A DNA stretch of 64,000 nt from Streptomyces sp. DH5 (GCF_020873915.1 NZ_JAHWGP010000004.1:248001-312000), one strand, 5' to 3'. Positions 16,574 through 25,984 are shown, numbered from the stretch's first letter. Numbers and translations: made by a program. Notes: generated by a model from the sequence alone, not told the origin.

Positions 16574-18640
16574 GTGGGCGCGCCCCGGCCGGCCGAGCCC
16601 CCTTCCGCGGACCTGTCCCGGCTCGCCGCCCTGTACGGCGTCGCCACCTCCTACAGCCCCTCACCGGACCGCACGGTCACGGCCTCCGCCACCGCCGTCA
16701 CCCTCGCGCTGGCCGCCCTCGGCGTGGACGCGGCAGGCCCGGACGCCGTCCGTGCCGCCCTCACCGCCCGCGAACGCGAACGGGGCGCACGGCTGCTGCC
16801 CCCCACCGTGGTCGCCTGGGGCACCGACACCCCGGCCGCCCTCACCGCGCTGCCCGACGGCACCCGGCTGAGCGTCCGCACCGAACAGGGCGAGACCCTC
16901 GCCTCCACCCGGCACCTGCCGCCCGGTGTGCACGACCTCACCGTCACCGCACCCGACGGCCGCACCGCCCGCGCCCACCTGATCGTCGCCCCGCCCCGGC
17001 TGCCCGCGCCGCGGGGACGCTCCTACGGCCTTCTGGTGCAGCTCTACTCGCTCCTCTCCCGCCGCTCCTGGGGCATGGGCGACCTCGCCGACCTCGGCGA
17101 ACTCGCCGGCTGGGCCGGACGCACCCGCGGTGCCGGATTCGTGCAGGTCAACCCGCTGCACGCGGCCGTGCCCGGCCCTCCGACCGACCCCTCCCCCTAC
17201 CGCCCCTCCTCCCGCCGCTTCCCCGACCCCGTCCACCTGCGGATCGAGGACGTCCCCGAGTTCGCCCACGTCGAGGACCGCGACCGCGTCCGCGCCCTGC
17301 TGGAACGGGCGGCCCGGCTGCGCGGGGCGGTGCTGGACAAGGGCGCGCTGATCGACCGGGACGCCGTCTGGGAGGCCAAGCGGGAGGCCCTGGAGCTGGT
17401 CCACGAGGTCCCCCTCGGCCCCGGTCGCCAGGCCGCCTACGCCGATTTCCGCACCGCGCAGGGGCAGGCCCTCCAGGACCACGCCACCTGGTACGCCCTC
17501 GCCGAGGTCCACGGCGCCGACTGGCATCGCTGGCCCGCCGAGCTGCGCGACCCCCGCTCACCCGGAACGGCCCGTGCCCGCCGGGAACTGGCGGACCGCG
17601 TCGACTTCCACTCCCGCCTCGTCTGGCTCACCGACGCCCAGCTCATCGCCGCCCAGCGCGCCGCGCGCGAGGCCGGGATGCCGGTCGGGATCGTCCACGA
17701 CCTCGCCGTCGGCGTCCACCCCGCCGGCGCCGACGCCTGGGCGCAGCAGGACCACTTCGCGGCCGGCATGTCCGTCGGCGCGCCCCCGGACGCCTTCAAC
17801 GCGCGCGGCCAGGACTGGGGCCTGCCACCCTGGCGCCCCGACCGCCTCGCCGACTCCGGGTACGCCCCCTTCCGCGCCCTGCTGCGGGCCCTCTTCCGGT
17901 ATGCGGGAGCACTGCGCATCGACCACGTGATGGGCCTGTTCCGGCTCTGGTGGGTCCCCGAGGGCCATCCGCCCACGGAGGGCACCTACGTCCGCTACGA
18001 CGCCGAGGCGATGCTCGCCGTGCTGGTCCTGGAGGCCTCCCGTGCCGGGTCGGTGGTGATCGGCGAGGACCTGGGCACCGTGGAGCCGGGCGTGCGCGAG
18101 GCGTTGCGTGAACGCGGGGTGTACGGCACCTCGGTGCTGTGGTTCGAGCGGGACTGGGAGGGCGACCGCCGCCCGCTGCCGCCGGAGACCTGGCGCGCGG
18201 ACTGCCTGGCGACGGCCACCACCCACGACCTGCCGCCCACCGCGGCGCGGCTCGGCGGCGAGCACGTGGAGCTCCGGGACCGCCTGGGGCTGCTCACCCG
18301 GCCCTTGGAGGAGGAGCGCGCGGAAGCGGCGGCGGACGTGGGGGAGTGGCGGGTGCTGCTGCGCCGGCTGGGGCTGCTGGAGGGGGAGGCCGGGGAGGAG
18401 GCCGAGATCCGGGCCGTGCACCGGTACCTGCTGCGCACCCCCGCCCGGATGATCGGCGTGTGGCTCCCGGACGGCGTCGGCGACCGCCGCCCGCAGAACC
18501 TGCCGGGCACGTGGGACCAGTACCCGAACTGGCGCCTGCCGATCGCGGACGCGGAAGGCCGCCCGGTGACGCTGGAGGACCTGACGGCCTCACCGCGGCT
18601 GCGGGCCCTGCTGGCGACCCTGACCGACCCCGCACCGTGA
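16574..18640 (+). CDS. malQ: 4-alpha-glucanotransferase (amylomaltase, GH77)
   Basis: 688 residues from the GTG at 16574, one base after the stop of the small upstream gene. MalQ transfers maltodextrin chains between glucans in the cytoplasm and links glycogen and maltodextrin turnover. The GH77 catalytic residues are in place by position: nucleophile Asp450 in LRIDHVMGLFRLWWVP, acid/base Glu498 in VVIGEDLGTVEPGV, and stabilising Asp552 in THDLPPTAARLGG. Other family blocks are DLAVGVHPAGADAWAQ and NLPGTWDQYPNW near the C-terminus. The N-terminal 160 residues form the extra domain usual for actinobacterial MalQ. Length is normal for this group. Confidence 0.95.
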   Translation: MGAPRPAEPPSADLSRLAALYGVATSYSPSPDRTVTASATAVTLALAALGVDAAGPDAVRAALTARERERGARLLPPTVVAWGTDTPAALTALPDGTRLSVRTEQGETLASTRHLPPGVHDLTVTAPDGRTARAHLIVAPPRLPAPRGRSYGLLVQLYSLLSRRSWGMGDLADLGELAGWAGRTRGAGFVQVNPLHAAVPGPPTDPSPYRPSSRRFPDPVHLRIEDVPEFAHVEDRDRVRALLERAARLRGAVLDKGALIDRDAVWEAKREALELVHEVPLGPGRQAAYADFRTAQGQALQDHATWYALAEVHGADWHRWPAELRDPRSPGTARARRELADRVDFHSRLVWLTDAQLIAAQRAAREAGMPVGIVHDLAVGVHPAGADAWAQQDHFAAGMSVGAPPDAFNARGQDWGLPPWRPDRLADSGYAPFRALLRALFRYAGALRIDHVMGLFRLWWVPEGHPPTEGTYVRYDAEAMLAVLVLEASRAGSVVIGEDLGTVEPGVREALRERGVYGTSVLWFERDWEGDRRPLPPETWRADCLATATTHDLPPTAARLGGEHVELRDRLGLLTRPLEEERAEAAADVGEWRVLLRRLGLLEGEAGEEAEIRAVHRYLLRTPARMIGVWLPDGVGDRRPQNLPGTWDQYPNWRLPIADAEGRPVTLEDLTASPRLRALLATLTDPAP

Positions 18641-18705
18641 CGGCCCCGCCCCCTTACGACACCCCGGCCGCGCGCGCCTGAACCGCGTTCGATACGTTGG
18701 GGACC

Positions 18706-18981
18706 GTGGACAAGAAGAACGCCCTGCGCGCCGGCGCCCTGGCAGCCGGTACGACGCTGATGATGCTGCTCATGACGTCCCCCGCGCTCGCGCTCACCCG
18801 CGACGACGGCGACGACCCCGGCACGGGCCTGAGCGTCGTCGAGACGCTGGGTCTCTACGTCCTGGCCCCGATCGCGCTCTTCGCGATCATCGCCGCACTG
18901 GTGATGGTCGGCGACAAGTCGCACAAGAAGAAGGACGTCACCAGCTCCAACATCAGCACGAAGGCCGAAGCCAAGGCCTGA
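18706..18981 (+). CDS. Small membrane protein with signal-like N-terminus
   Basis: 91 residues from the GTG at 18706; a TTG at 18697 in the same frame is a less likely start. It begins VDKKNALRAG, has a signal-type hydrophobic stretch (AGTTLMMLLMTSPALAL), a short acidic Gly/Asp linker, one membrane helix (LGLYVLAPIALFAIIAALVM) and a basic Lys-rich cytoplasmic tail ending AEAKA. It is probably exported or anchored with the tail inside. I know it only as a conserved hypothetical of Streptomyces with no assigned role. A stem-loop terminator follows. Confidence 0.75.
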   Translation: MDKKNALRAGALAAGTTLMMLLMTSPALALTRDDGDDPGTGLSVVETLGLYVLAPIALFAIIAALVMVGDKSHKKKDVTSSNISTKAEAKA

Positions 18982-19006
18982 CCGGAGCACCCCCACGCAC
19001 TTTCCC

Positions 19007-19046
19007 GAGGGCGCCGGCACCGCGACGAGCGGACGCCGGCGCCCTC
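19007..19046. terminator. Stem-loop between the small membrane protein and MarR genes
   Basis: GAGGGCGCCGGC (19007-19018) pairs perfectly with 19035-19046 around a 16-base loop, between convergent genes. No U-tract. Confidence 0.7.
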
Positions 19047-19110
19047 CGCGCTGTCGCCTCGAAGGCCCGCCCCGTCCTGCCCCTGAGGGGCCCGGCCCGC
19101 CCCGGCGCCC

Positions 19111-19623
19111 CTACCGCTCACTCGCGAGCAGCAACTCCCGCAGCAGCGAGGACAACTGCCCCGCCTGCTCCCCGCCGAGCGCGGCCAGCGCCTCCGTCTG
19201 CTCGGCGAGTCCCGCGCCGACCGCCTGGTCGATCAGCCCGAGCCCTTCCTCGGTGAGGGTGACCTGGAGTCCGCGCCGGTCGTGCGGGTCGGGGGAGCGG
19301 CGCAGCAGCCCCGCCCGCTCCAGCCTGTCGAGGCGCCCCGTCATCCCGCCGGTGGTCAGCATCAGCGTGCCCGAGAGCTGCCGGGGGGAGAGGGTGTAGG
19401 GCTCCCCGGCCCGCCGTAGGGTGGCCAGCACGTCGAACTCCCCGCGTGAGATGCCGTACCGGGCGTACGCCTTCTCCATCCGGTCGCCCATGGCGCGCGC
19501 GAGCCGGAAGACGCGCCCGAACACCTCCATGGCGGCCGTGTCGAGATCCGGTCTCACCCGCGCCCACTGCTCGATGATCGCGTCGACGGGATCCTTGGGG
19601 CGCGGCTCCTGGGATGTGCTCAT
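19111..19623 (-). CDS. MarR-family transcriptional regulator
   Basis: 170 residues from the ATG at 19623. The winged helix lies in the middle: GISRGEFDVLATLRRAG, then LSGTLMLTTGGMTGRLDRLE and the wing RSPDPHDRRGLQVTLTEEG, whose DxR motif is standard for MarR proteins. The N- and C-terminal helices form the dimer interface. It is divergent from an EamA-type exporter, and an 18-bp perfect inverted repeat lies in the shared promoter region. It probably represses that exporter and itself until an aromatic or drug-like ligand binds. The ligand is unknown. Confidence 0.92.
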   Translation of the reverse strand: MSTSQEPRPKDPVDAIIEQWARVRPDLDTAAMEVFGRVFRLARAMGDRMEKAYARYGISRGEFDVLATLRRAGEPYTLSPRQLSGTLMLTTGGMTGRLDRLERAGLLRRSPDPHDRRGLQVTLTEEGLGLIDQAVGAGLAEQTEALAALGGEQAGQLSSLLRELLLASER

Positions 19624-19679
19624 GACCAGGAGTATCCGCGCCCGTTGGGTCACCCGCAAGAAAGTAGCTCGACCATAAG

Positions 19680-19697
19680 TAGCTTACGAGTAAGCTA
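19680..19697. promoter_or_regulatory. MarR operator in divergent promoter
   Basis: TAGCTTAC GA GTAAGCTA is a perfect inverted repeat with 8-bp arms, 57 bases from the MarR start and 32 from the EamA start. A related half-site AGTAGC lies at 19663-19668. It is AT-rich compared with its surroundings and well placed to control both genes. Confidence 0.8.
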
Positions 19698-19728
19698 TTG
19701 GTAGCCGACCTACTTGGAAGGGCCGCCC

Positions 19729-20691
19729 ATGTCCCAGCGCCACGCCCCCTCACGCGCGGCTCTCACCGCCCTCACCGCCCTCGCCCCCGTCTCCTGGGGC
19801 ACCACCTACGCCGTCACCACGGAGTTCCTCCCGCCGGACCGCCCCCTGTTCACCGGCCTGATGCGCGCCCTGCCGGCCGGACTGGTCCTGCTCGCCCTGG
19901 TCCGCGTGCTGCCGCGCGGTGCCTGGTGGTGGAAGGCGGTGGTGCTCGGCGCGCTCAACATCGGCGCCTTCTTCCCGCTGCTGTTCCTCTCCGCGTACCG
20001 GCTGCCCGGCGGCATGGCGGCGGTCGTCGGCTCGGCCGGCCCCCTGCTCGTGGTCGCCCTCTCGGCCCCGCTGCTGGGGCAGCGGCCGACGGCCCGGAGC
20101 GTCCTCACCGGAGTCGTGGCCGCGTTCGGCGTCAGTCTCGTCGTCCTGAAGGCGGCCGGCGCGCTGGACCTCGTCGGCGTACTCGCCGCCCTCGCCGCCA
20201 CCGCGTCCATGTCCACGGGCACCGTGCTCACCCAGCGGTGGGGCCGTCCCGAAGGCGTGGGCCCCCTGGCCCTCACCGCCTGGCAACTCACCGCGGGCGG
20301 CCTGCTGATCGCCCCGCTCGCCCTGCTGGCCGAGGGGGCGCCGCCGGCCCTGGACGCCCCGGCGGCCGGGGGCTACCTGTATCTCGCCCTGGCGAACACG
20401 GCCGTCGCCTACTGGCTCTGGTTCCGCGGCATCGGCCGGCTCACCGCCACCCAGGTCACCTTCCTCGGGCCGCTCTCCCCGCTGACGGCGGCGGTGGTCG
20501 GCTGGGTGGCCCTCGGGGAGACCCTGACGCCGCTCCAACTGGCGGGCATGGCGCTGGCGTTCGGCGCGACGGTGGCGGGACAGACCGCGCCGCGCCCACG
20601 CGCGGCCCTCGGATCGCCCGCGCCGCCCTCCGTGCCGGCGCCGCCCGGGTCCACCGTCACGGGAGATGCGCAGGTGTTGCACAGAACGTGA
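19729..20691 (+). CDS. EamA/DMT-family transporter
   Basis: 320 residues from the ATG at 19729, with GGAAGGG upstream; a TTG at 19714 is in frame but less likely. Ten hydrophobic helices are arranged as two EamA repeats, for example ALTALAPVSWGTTYAVTTEF at the start and a second repeat from about residue 145 (DLVGVLAALAATASMSTGTV). The usual LGE motif of the family appears as VALGETLTPLQLAGMALAFG. Such drug/metabolite transporters export small molecules or amino acids by proton exchange. The divergent MarR gene and its operator point to inducible efflux. The C-terminal tail is Pro/Ala-rich. Confidence 0.9.
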   Translation: MSQRHAPSRAALTALTALAPVSWGTTYAVTTEFLPPDRPLFTGLMRALPAGLVLLALVRVLPRGAWWWKAVVLGALNIGAFFPLLFLSAYRLPGGMAAVVGSAGPLLVVALSAPLLGQRPTARSVLTGVVAAFGVSLVVLKAAGALDLVGVLAALAATASMSTGTVLTQRWGRPEGVGPLALTAWQLTAGGLLIAPLALLAEGAPPALDAPAAGGYLYLALANTAVAYWLWFRGIGRLTATQVTFLGPLSPLTAAVVGWVALGETLTPLQLAGMALAFGATVAGQTAPRPRAALGSPAPPSVPAPPGSTVTGDAQVLHRT

Positions 20692-20792
20692 CCGCCACGC
20701 ACCCGTCTCCCACGTAAACGATCTTTATGTTCTGTGATCAACTCCGTGCGCAAGTGCGCCGCGGAGGCTCCTAGTTGCCCCTGAGAGGCACA

Positions 20793-22415
20793 GTGCGCCG
20801 TCACAGATCCTTCCGAATACCAGGTCGTGCCGCGGCCCTCGCGCTCGGTCTCGCGCTGCTCAGTCCGCAGTTCGCCGTCGCGGACGAGCCCGAACGGCAG
20901 CGGACCGGTGGTTCCGCCCCGCTCCTCGCCGACTCGCTGAAGCCCATCAAGCTCGAAGTCGGCATCTCCACCGCACAGCTGAAGAAGCTGCGCGAGCGGG
21001 GCAAGGCCGCCGAGCGGGCCGGCAGGCCGCTGCCGAAGGCGGACGTTCCCTTCCAGACCGATCACCGCCCCGAGCGCCGCCCGGCCGCCGGGCACGCCGG
21101 CCTGACCTTCGCCGAGGCGGCCGAGTTCATCGAGCAGGACGCCGAGCGGCGCAAGGCGCCGATGAACAGTCGCGTCGACTCCTACCTCGCTCAGCAGCGG
21201 ACGGCCCGCACCGCGACCCCGGCGGACAGCGGCCTCACCGCCCGGGCCACCGCCGCGACGATCGGTGAGGCACCGTCGCAGGCACTCCACGACGCCTGCA
21301 TGACCACCGGCGCCGCCTCCGACACCGGGCGCGTGTACGACCGCTTCACCTTCTGCCAGCAGGTGCCGATCACCGCCGAGTACTGGGAGAAGGACGCCGC
21401 GGGCAACCCGGTGGACCACCTGGGCACCACCACCGCCACCCTCGAGGTCGTCGCCCAGGGCTTCGAGGACCAGCGCACCATGCGGCTGTTCTCGCAGATC
21501 AAGCAGGGCTCCGTGGCGTACGACTGGGGCTGGTGGGACGACATCTGGACCGCGCCGGGAGTGCCGCTGTCGCTGTTCGGCACCTGCGCCCCGGACCAGC
21601 TCGACTGCGGAGCCTCCCGCAGTCCGGCGACGCTGACCTGGGACAACTGGAACAACAACCCCAGCTGGGCCTACTGGGACATCAGCAACTCGGCGACGTC
21701 CGGCTACGGCCGCGACAGAATCGTGCCGAGCTTCTGGCGCGTCGAGTTCTTCACCGACACCGACGAGTTCAGCACCGACGAGCCCGGCACCTCCCCGGTC
21801 CAGGTGGTCCGCTGCGACTCGGCGGCCTACATCGCGGGCCCGTTCGGCGCCAACCGCTCACACGGCTGCGTCTTCCCCGGCGCGACCCCGGTCCTCCGCT
21901 ACAGCCTCTCGGGCACCGAGGCCGCCGTCGCGCAGCACATCCTCGGCGCGCAGACCCGCCCCGAGTACACCTACCCGCGGCTGCCGGCCGAGGAGGAGGC
22001 ACAGCGCGACAAGAGCATCCCCGGCCAGGCGATCAACGGGCAGCCGGTCCACTACGGCCTGCACCGCATCCACTCGACGCTGAACGCGACGGACTACCAG
22101 GCCAACCGTGACCACAAGGACGGCGCCTGCTACGGCACCGGCCCGCAGGCCCCGACGTACACGGGCCTCGGTCTCGATCCGGTGCCGGACACCTCCACGC
22201 AGCAGTGCGACGAGTACCCGTTCGCCTCGACCCTGGAGGGCGCGGCCAGCCCGGACTGGGACTTCTCGGTGCAGGCGGTGCCGATCACGGACAACGCCTC
22301 CGCGGGCGGCAAGCTGATCGCCTACTACAACGCTGACCGTATTCTGGCCTGGGACGCGACCCTGCCGTACCCGGACGGCAGCAACGACCGGTTCTGGGTC
22401 GAGATCACCGACTAG
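20793..22415 (+). CDS. Secreted protein with NucA/NucB-type DNase domain
   Basis: 540 residues from the GTG at 20793, which has GAGAGG just upstream; a TTG at 20775 is a possible earlier start. Signal peptide RRHRSFRIPGRAAALALGL then LALLSPQFAVA. A long middle region (about residues 150-330) with several Cys and blocks such as YDWGWWDDIW looks like a beta-rich domain of unknown function. The C-terminal part carries NucA/NucB marks: a Cys-Asp-Glu-Tyr-Pro-Phe-Ala-Ser-Thr block (QCDEYPFASTLEGA) after NRDHKDGACYGTGP. NucA/NucB enzymes are extracellular metal-dependent DNases. A small cytosolic gene follows after 75 bases on the same strand. It may be a nutritional or competitive secreted nuclease. 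Confidence 0.78.
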   Translation: MRRHRSFRIPGRAAALALGLALLSPQFAVADEPERQRTGGSAPLLADSLKPIKLEVGISTAQLKKLRERGKAAERAGRPLPKADVPFQTDHRPERRPAAGHAGLTFAEAAEFIEQDAERRKAPMNSRVDSYLAQQRTARTATPADSGLTARATAATIGEAPSQALHDACMTTGAASDTGRVYDRFTFCQQVPITAEYWEKDAAGNPVDHLGTTTATLEVVAQGFEDQRTMRLFSQIKQGSVAYDWGWWDDIWTAPGVPLSLFGTCAPDQLDCGASRSPATLTWDNWNNNPSWAYWDISNSATSGYGRDRIVPSFWRVEFFTDTDEFSTDEPGTSPVQVVRCDSAAYIAGPFGANRSHGCVFPGATPVLRYSLSGTEAAVAQHILGAQTRPEYTYPRLPAEEEAQRDKSIPGQAINGQPVHYGLHRIHSTLNATDYQANRDHKDGACYGTGPQAPTYTGLGLDPVPDTSTQQCDEYPFASTLEGAASPDWDFSVQAVPITDNASAGGKLIAYYNADRILAWDATLPYPDGSNDRFWVEITD

Positions 22416-22489
22416 ACCGCGCACCGGCGGGGGCCGCGCTGCCGCGCAGGCGGCCCCCGTTCTCCGCAAGCCATCAGGGAGCCGACGCG

Positions 22490-23098
22490 ATGCACGCACA
22501 ACCGCTCGATCTGACCCGCCTGTGGGGCGAGGGCTGGGCCGTCACCTTCGCGCCCCGGCCGCCCGCGTTCTGCCTCGACGCCATGGGGGTGAGCGAGGCC
22601 GCGCCGCTGCCGGACGGGCTGGCGGCGTTCGCCCGCCGTTCGCCGCTCGACGGGCCGCCGGTGCTGGTCGCGGCGGCCGTGCTGGACGACCGGTGGTCGG
22701 TGGTGGTGGAGAGCGAGGCGCAGACCGGCTGGGTCGGCACCCACCCGGACGTCCTCGAGGCGCTCACCGCACCGGACGCTCCCGCCTGCACCGTCTTCTC
22801 CGACCCGAACAAGGTGCAGGTCGTCTTCCGGGAGCACGGCAGCCCGGTCGGCGGCCTGGAACCGCGCAGCAACCGCCGCTGGGGCCACTTCGGTGACCGC
22901 GTCCTGCGGTCCCTGCGCGACGCGGGTTTCCCCGACGGCCACGTGACCCCGGAGGACCCGGTGCCGGACGCCCCCAGCGAGGGTGCCCTCGCCCTCCTCG
23001 CCGCCCAGGCGGTCTCCCGCACCGAACTGCGTGCCGAACACCTCCAGGGTCCCTGGCTCGGCGGCCTCACGGCCAAGCCGTATCCGGCCGCGCCCTGA
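22490..23098 (+). CDS. DUF6461-like cytosolic protein, possible partner of upstream nuclease
   Basis: 202 residues from the ATG at 22490 (AGGGAG upstream). No signal peptide or membrane segment. It opens with LTRLWGEGWAVTFAPRP and has the pattern VVVESEAQTGWVGTHPDVLE followed by FSDPNKVQVVFREHG. This resembles the DUF6461 family as I know it: small SMI1/KNR4-like or immunity-like proteins of actinobacteria. It follows the secreted NucA/NucB protein on the same strand and is bounded downstream by a strong terminator. An immunity role against that nuclease is a guess from context only. Family assignment is by pattern, not by search. Confidence 0.65.
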   Translation: MHAQPLDLTRLWGEGWAVTFAPRPPAFCLDAMGVSEAAPLPDGLAAFARRSPLDGPPVLVAAAVLDDRWSVVVESEAQTGWVGTHPDVLEALTAPDAPACTVFSDPNKVQVVFREHGSPVGGLEPRSNRRWGHFGDRVLRSLRDAGFPDGHVTPEDPVPDAPSEGALALLAAQAVSRTELRAEHLQGPWLGGLTAKPYPAAP

Positions 23099-23179
23099 CC
23101 GCGCCGCTCGCGCGGCGCACCCGCTGACCGGGCGGTCACCACCGTGACGCCCGACGTCCTGACGACCGCGGGCAGGAAG

Positions 23180-23211
23180 AAGGGCGCCCGGCGTGAGCAC
23201 CGGGCGCCCTT
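23180..23211. terminator. Bidirectional stem-loop before pepN
   Basis: AAGGGCGCCCGG (23180-23191) pairs perfectly with CCGGGCGCCCTT (23200-23211) around an 8-base loop. It lies between convergent genes, the DUF6461-like gene and pepN. Confidence 0.85.
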
Positions 23212-23226
23212 CGAGCCGTGCGGCGG

Positions 23227-25809
23227 TTACGCGGACGCCGTCGCGTCCGCCGCCTGGGCGCGCAGCGCGCGCTCCACACCCGCGCGGGACTCCGAGACCA
23301 GGCGGCGCAGGGCCGCGTTGGGGGAGGTGGCGGTCAGCCAGGCGTCGGTCTTGTCCAGGGTCTCGCCGGAGACCTGGATGCCCGGGTAGAGACCGACGGC
23401 GATCTGCTGGGCCATCTCGTGCGAGCGGGAGGCCCACACGTCCTCCAGCACCTCGAAGTACCGGTCGGTGTACGGGGCCAGCAGCTCGCGCTGGTCGGTC
23501 TGCACGAAGCCGGCGATGACCGCCTCCTGGACGGCGTTCGGCAGCTTGTCGGACTCGACGACCGAGGCCCACGCCTCCGCCTTGGCCTCCTCCGTCGGGC
23601 GGGCCGCGCGGGCGGTCGCCGCGTGGCGCTCGCCGGCCGCCGTCCGGTCCCGCTCGTACTCGGCGGCGATCTCCGCCTCGTCGAAGCGGCCCACCGTCGC
23701 CAGCCGCTGCACGAACGCCCAGCGCAGCTCCGTGTCCACGGCCAGCCCCTCGACGGTCTGCGTGCCGGCCAGCAGTGCCTCCAGCAGGTCCAGCTGTTCC
23801 GGGGTGCGGGCGGTCGCCGCGAAGGCGCGCGCCCACGCGAGCTGGTGGTCGCTCGCCGGCTCGGCGGCCCGCAGATGGGCGAGCGTCGCGTCGGTCCAGC
23901 GGGCCAGCAGCGTCTCGCGGGCGCCCGGGTCGGTGTACAGGTCGATCGCCAGCTTCACCTGGCGGTGCAGCGACTGCACGACACCGATGTCGGACTCCTT
24001 GCCGATGCCCGACAGCACGAGCGAGAGGTAGTCGCGGGCGGGGAGTTCCGCGTCCCGGGTCATGTCCCAGGCGGAGGCCCAGCACAGGGCGCGGGGCAGG
24101 GACGACTCGAAGTCGCCCAGGTGCTCGGTGACGAAGGCCAGGGACTGCTCGTCCAGGCGGACCTTGGCGTAGGACAGGTCGTCGTCGTTGAGCAGGACGA
24201 CCGCCGGACGGCGCTTGCCGGCCAGCTGCGGCACGTCGGTCAGCTCGCCGTCGACGTCCAGTTCGACCCGGTCGCCGCGCACCAGCTTGCCGGTCGCCCC
24301 GTCGAGGTCGTACAGGCCGATCGCGATGCGGTGCGGGCGCAGGGTCGGCTCGCCCTTCGCGCCGGCCGGGAGCGCGGGCGCCTCCTGGCGGATGGCGAAC
24401 GAGGTGATGACACCGTCGCCGTCCGTGGCGATCTCCGGGCGCAGGACGTTGATGCCGGCCGTCTCCAGCCACTGCTTCGACCACGTCTTCAGATCGCGGC
24501 CCGAGGTCTCCTCCAGCGCGCCCAGCAGGTCGGACAGGCGCGTGTTGCCGAACGCGTGGCGCTTGAAGTACGCCTGCACGCCCCGGAAGAACGCGTCCTC
24601 ACCGACGTACGCGACGAGCTGCTTCAGCACCGAGGCGCCCTTGGCGTACGTGATGCCGTCGAAGTTGACGAGCACGTCGTCCAGGTCGCGGATGTCCGCC
24701 ATGATCGGGTGCGTGGAGGGCAGCTGGTCCTGCCGGTAGGCCCAGGTCTTCATGGAGTTGGCGAACGTCGTCCACGAGTGCGGCCACTTCGAGCCGGGCG
24801 CGTCGGCCTGGCAGGCGGCCTCGGCGTAGGTGGCGAACGACTCGTTCAGCCACAGGTCGTTCCACCACTCCATGGTGACCAGGTCGCCGAACCACATGTG
24901 GGCCAGCTCGTGCAGGATCGTGGCGGCCCGCACCTCGTACGCGGCGTCGGTCACCTTCGACCGGAACACGTACTGGTCGCGGATGGTCACCGCGCCCGCG
25001 TTCTCCATCGCGCCCGCGTTGAACTCCGGCACGAACAGCTGGTCGTACTTCTCGAACGGGTAGGCGTAGTCGAACTTCTCCTGGAACCAGTCGAAGCCCT
25101 GCCGGGTCACGGCGAAGATCGCGTCCGCGTCGAGGTGCTCGGCGAGCGAGGGCCGGCAGTAGATGCCGAGCGGGACGGACTGGCCGTCCTTCTCGTACAC
25201 GCTGTGCACGGAGTGGTACGGGCCGACGATCAGCGCCGTGATGTACGTCGAGATGCGCGGCGTCGGCGCGAACTCCCAGACGTTGTCGCGCGGTTCGGGG
25301 GTCGGCGAGTTGGAGACGACGGTCCAGCCCTCCGGCGCCTTCACGGTGAACCGGAAGGTCGCCTTGAGGTCCGGCTGCTCGAAGCTCGCGAAGACGCGGC
25401 GGGCGTCCGGCACCTCGAACTGGGTGTAGAGGTACGCCTGGTCGTCCACCGGGTCGACGAAGCGGTGCAGGCCCTCGCCCGTGTTGGTGTAGGCGCAGTC
25501 CGCCTCCACCCGCAGGACGTTGCGGCCCCTGAGCAGGCCCGGCAGGGTGATACGGGAATCGGCGAAGACCTCGGCCGGGTCGAGGGAGTCGCCGTTGAGC
25601 GTCACCTCGTGCACGGCCGGAGCGACCAGGTCGATGAACGACTCCGCGCCGTCGCCGTCCTCGGCGACGTCGAAGCGCACCGTGGTCACGGACCGGTAGG
25701 TGCCGCCCTCCTGCGCGCCGGAGAGATCGAGATCGATCTCGTACGAGTCAACCGTCAGCAGCTTCGCCCGCTGCTGCGCCTCTTCGCGAGTCAGGTTTGT
25801 GCCAGGCAC
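23227..25809 (-). CDS. pepN: Aminopeptidase N (M1 family), first copy
   Basis: 860 residues from the GTG at 25809; GAGGAG lies 7 bases upstream. It is a cytoplasmic zinc aminopeptidase that trims N-terminal residues from peptides, downstream of proteases such as ClpP. The substrate-recognition block GAMEN is at residues 266-270. The zinc motif HELAH is at 300-304 with the third ligand Glu323 in NDLWLNES, giving the correct 18-residue spacing. The C-terminal ERAP1-like helical domain spans about 530-850. No signal peptide. A second M1 enzyme with the same layout lies at 35956-38532. Confidence 0.97.
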   Translation of the reverse strand: MPGTNLTREEAQQRAKLLTVDSYEIDLDLSGAQEGGTYRSVTTVRFDVAEDGDGAESFIDLVAPAVHEVTLNGDSLDPAEVFADSRITLPGLLRGRNVLRVEADCAYTNTGEGLHRFVDPVDDQAYLYTQFEVPDARRVFASFEQPDLKATFRFTVKAPEGWTVVSNSPTPEPRDNVWEFAPTPRISTYITALIVGPYHSVHSVYEKDGQSVPLGIYCRPSLAEHLDADAIFAVTRQGFDWFQEKFDYAYPFEKYDQLFVPEFNAGAMENAGAVTIRDQYVFRSKVTDAAYEVRAATILHELAHMWFGDLVTMEWWNDLWLNESFATYAEAACQADAPGSKWPHSWTTFANSMKTWAYRQDQLPSTHPIMADIRDLDDVLVNFDGITYAKGASVLKQLVAYVGEDAFFRGVQAYFKRHAFGNTRLSDLLGALEETSGRDLKTWSKQWLETAGINVLRPEIATDGDGVITSFAIRQEAPALPAGAKGEPTLRPHRIAIGLYDLDGATGKLVRGDRVELDVDGELTDVPQLAGKRRPAVVLLNDDDLSYAKVRLDEQSLAFVTEHLGDFESSLPRALCWASAWDMTRDAELPARDYLSLVLSGIGKESDIGVVQSLHRQVKLAIDLYTDPGARETLLARWTDATLAHLRAAEPASDHQLAWARAFAATARTPEQLDLLEALLAGTQTVEGLAVDTELRWAFVQRLATVGRFDEAEIAAEYERDRTAAGERHAATARAARPTEEAKAEAWASVVESDKLPNAVQEAVIAGFVQTDQRELLAPYTDRYFEVLEDVWASRSHEMAQQIAVGLYPGIQVSGETLDKTDAWLTATSPNAALRRLVSESRAGVERALRAQAADATASA

Positions 25810-25984
25810 GCGGTCATCTCCTCGTTATGTGTGGGTTGCGTCATCCTTCCACGCGACATCGGGATCGGGGGATGACCGAGCCGGACCATGGGGATACCCC
25901 TGTATCGGGCCCGGAGCGCGGGGGCGTGATAAGAGGTCCGAAAGCCGCCGGTGGGCGGGGGACGGCGAGCCGATGCTGGAGGGC

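Noticed and set aside
23218-25875. 885-codon open frame antisense to pepN, and its counterpart at 35905-38595
   Set aside because: Both are opposite true M1 aminopeptidases and have repetitive Val/Gly/Arg composition. Two similar shadows simply reflect two similar genes.
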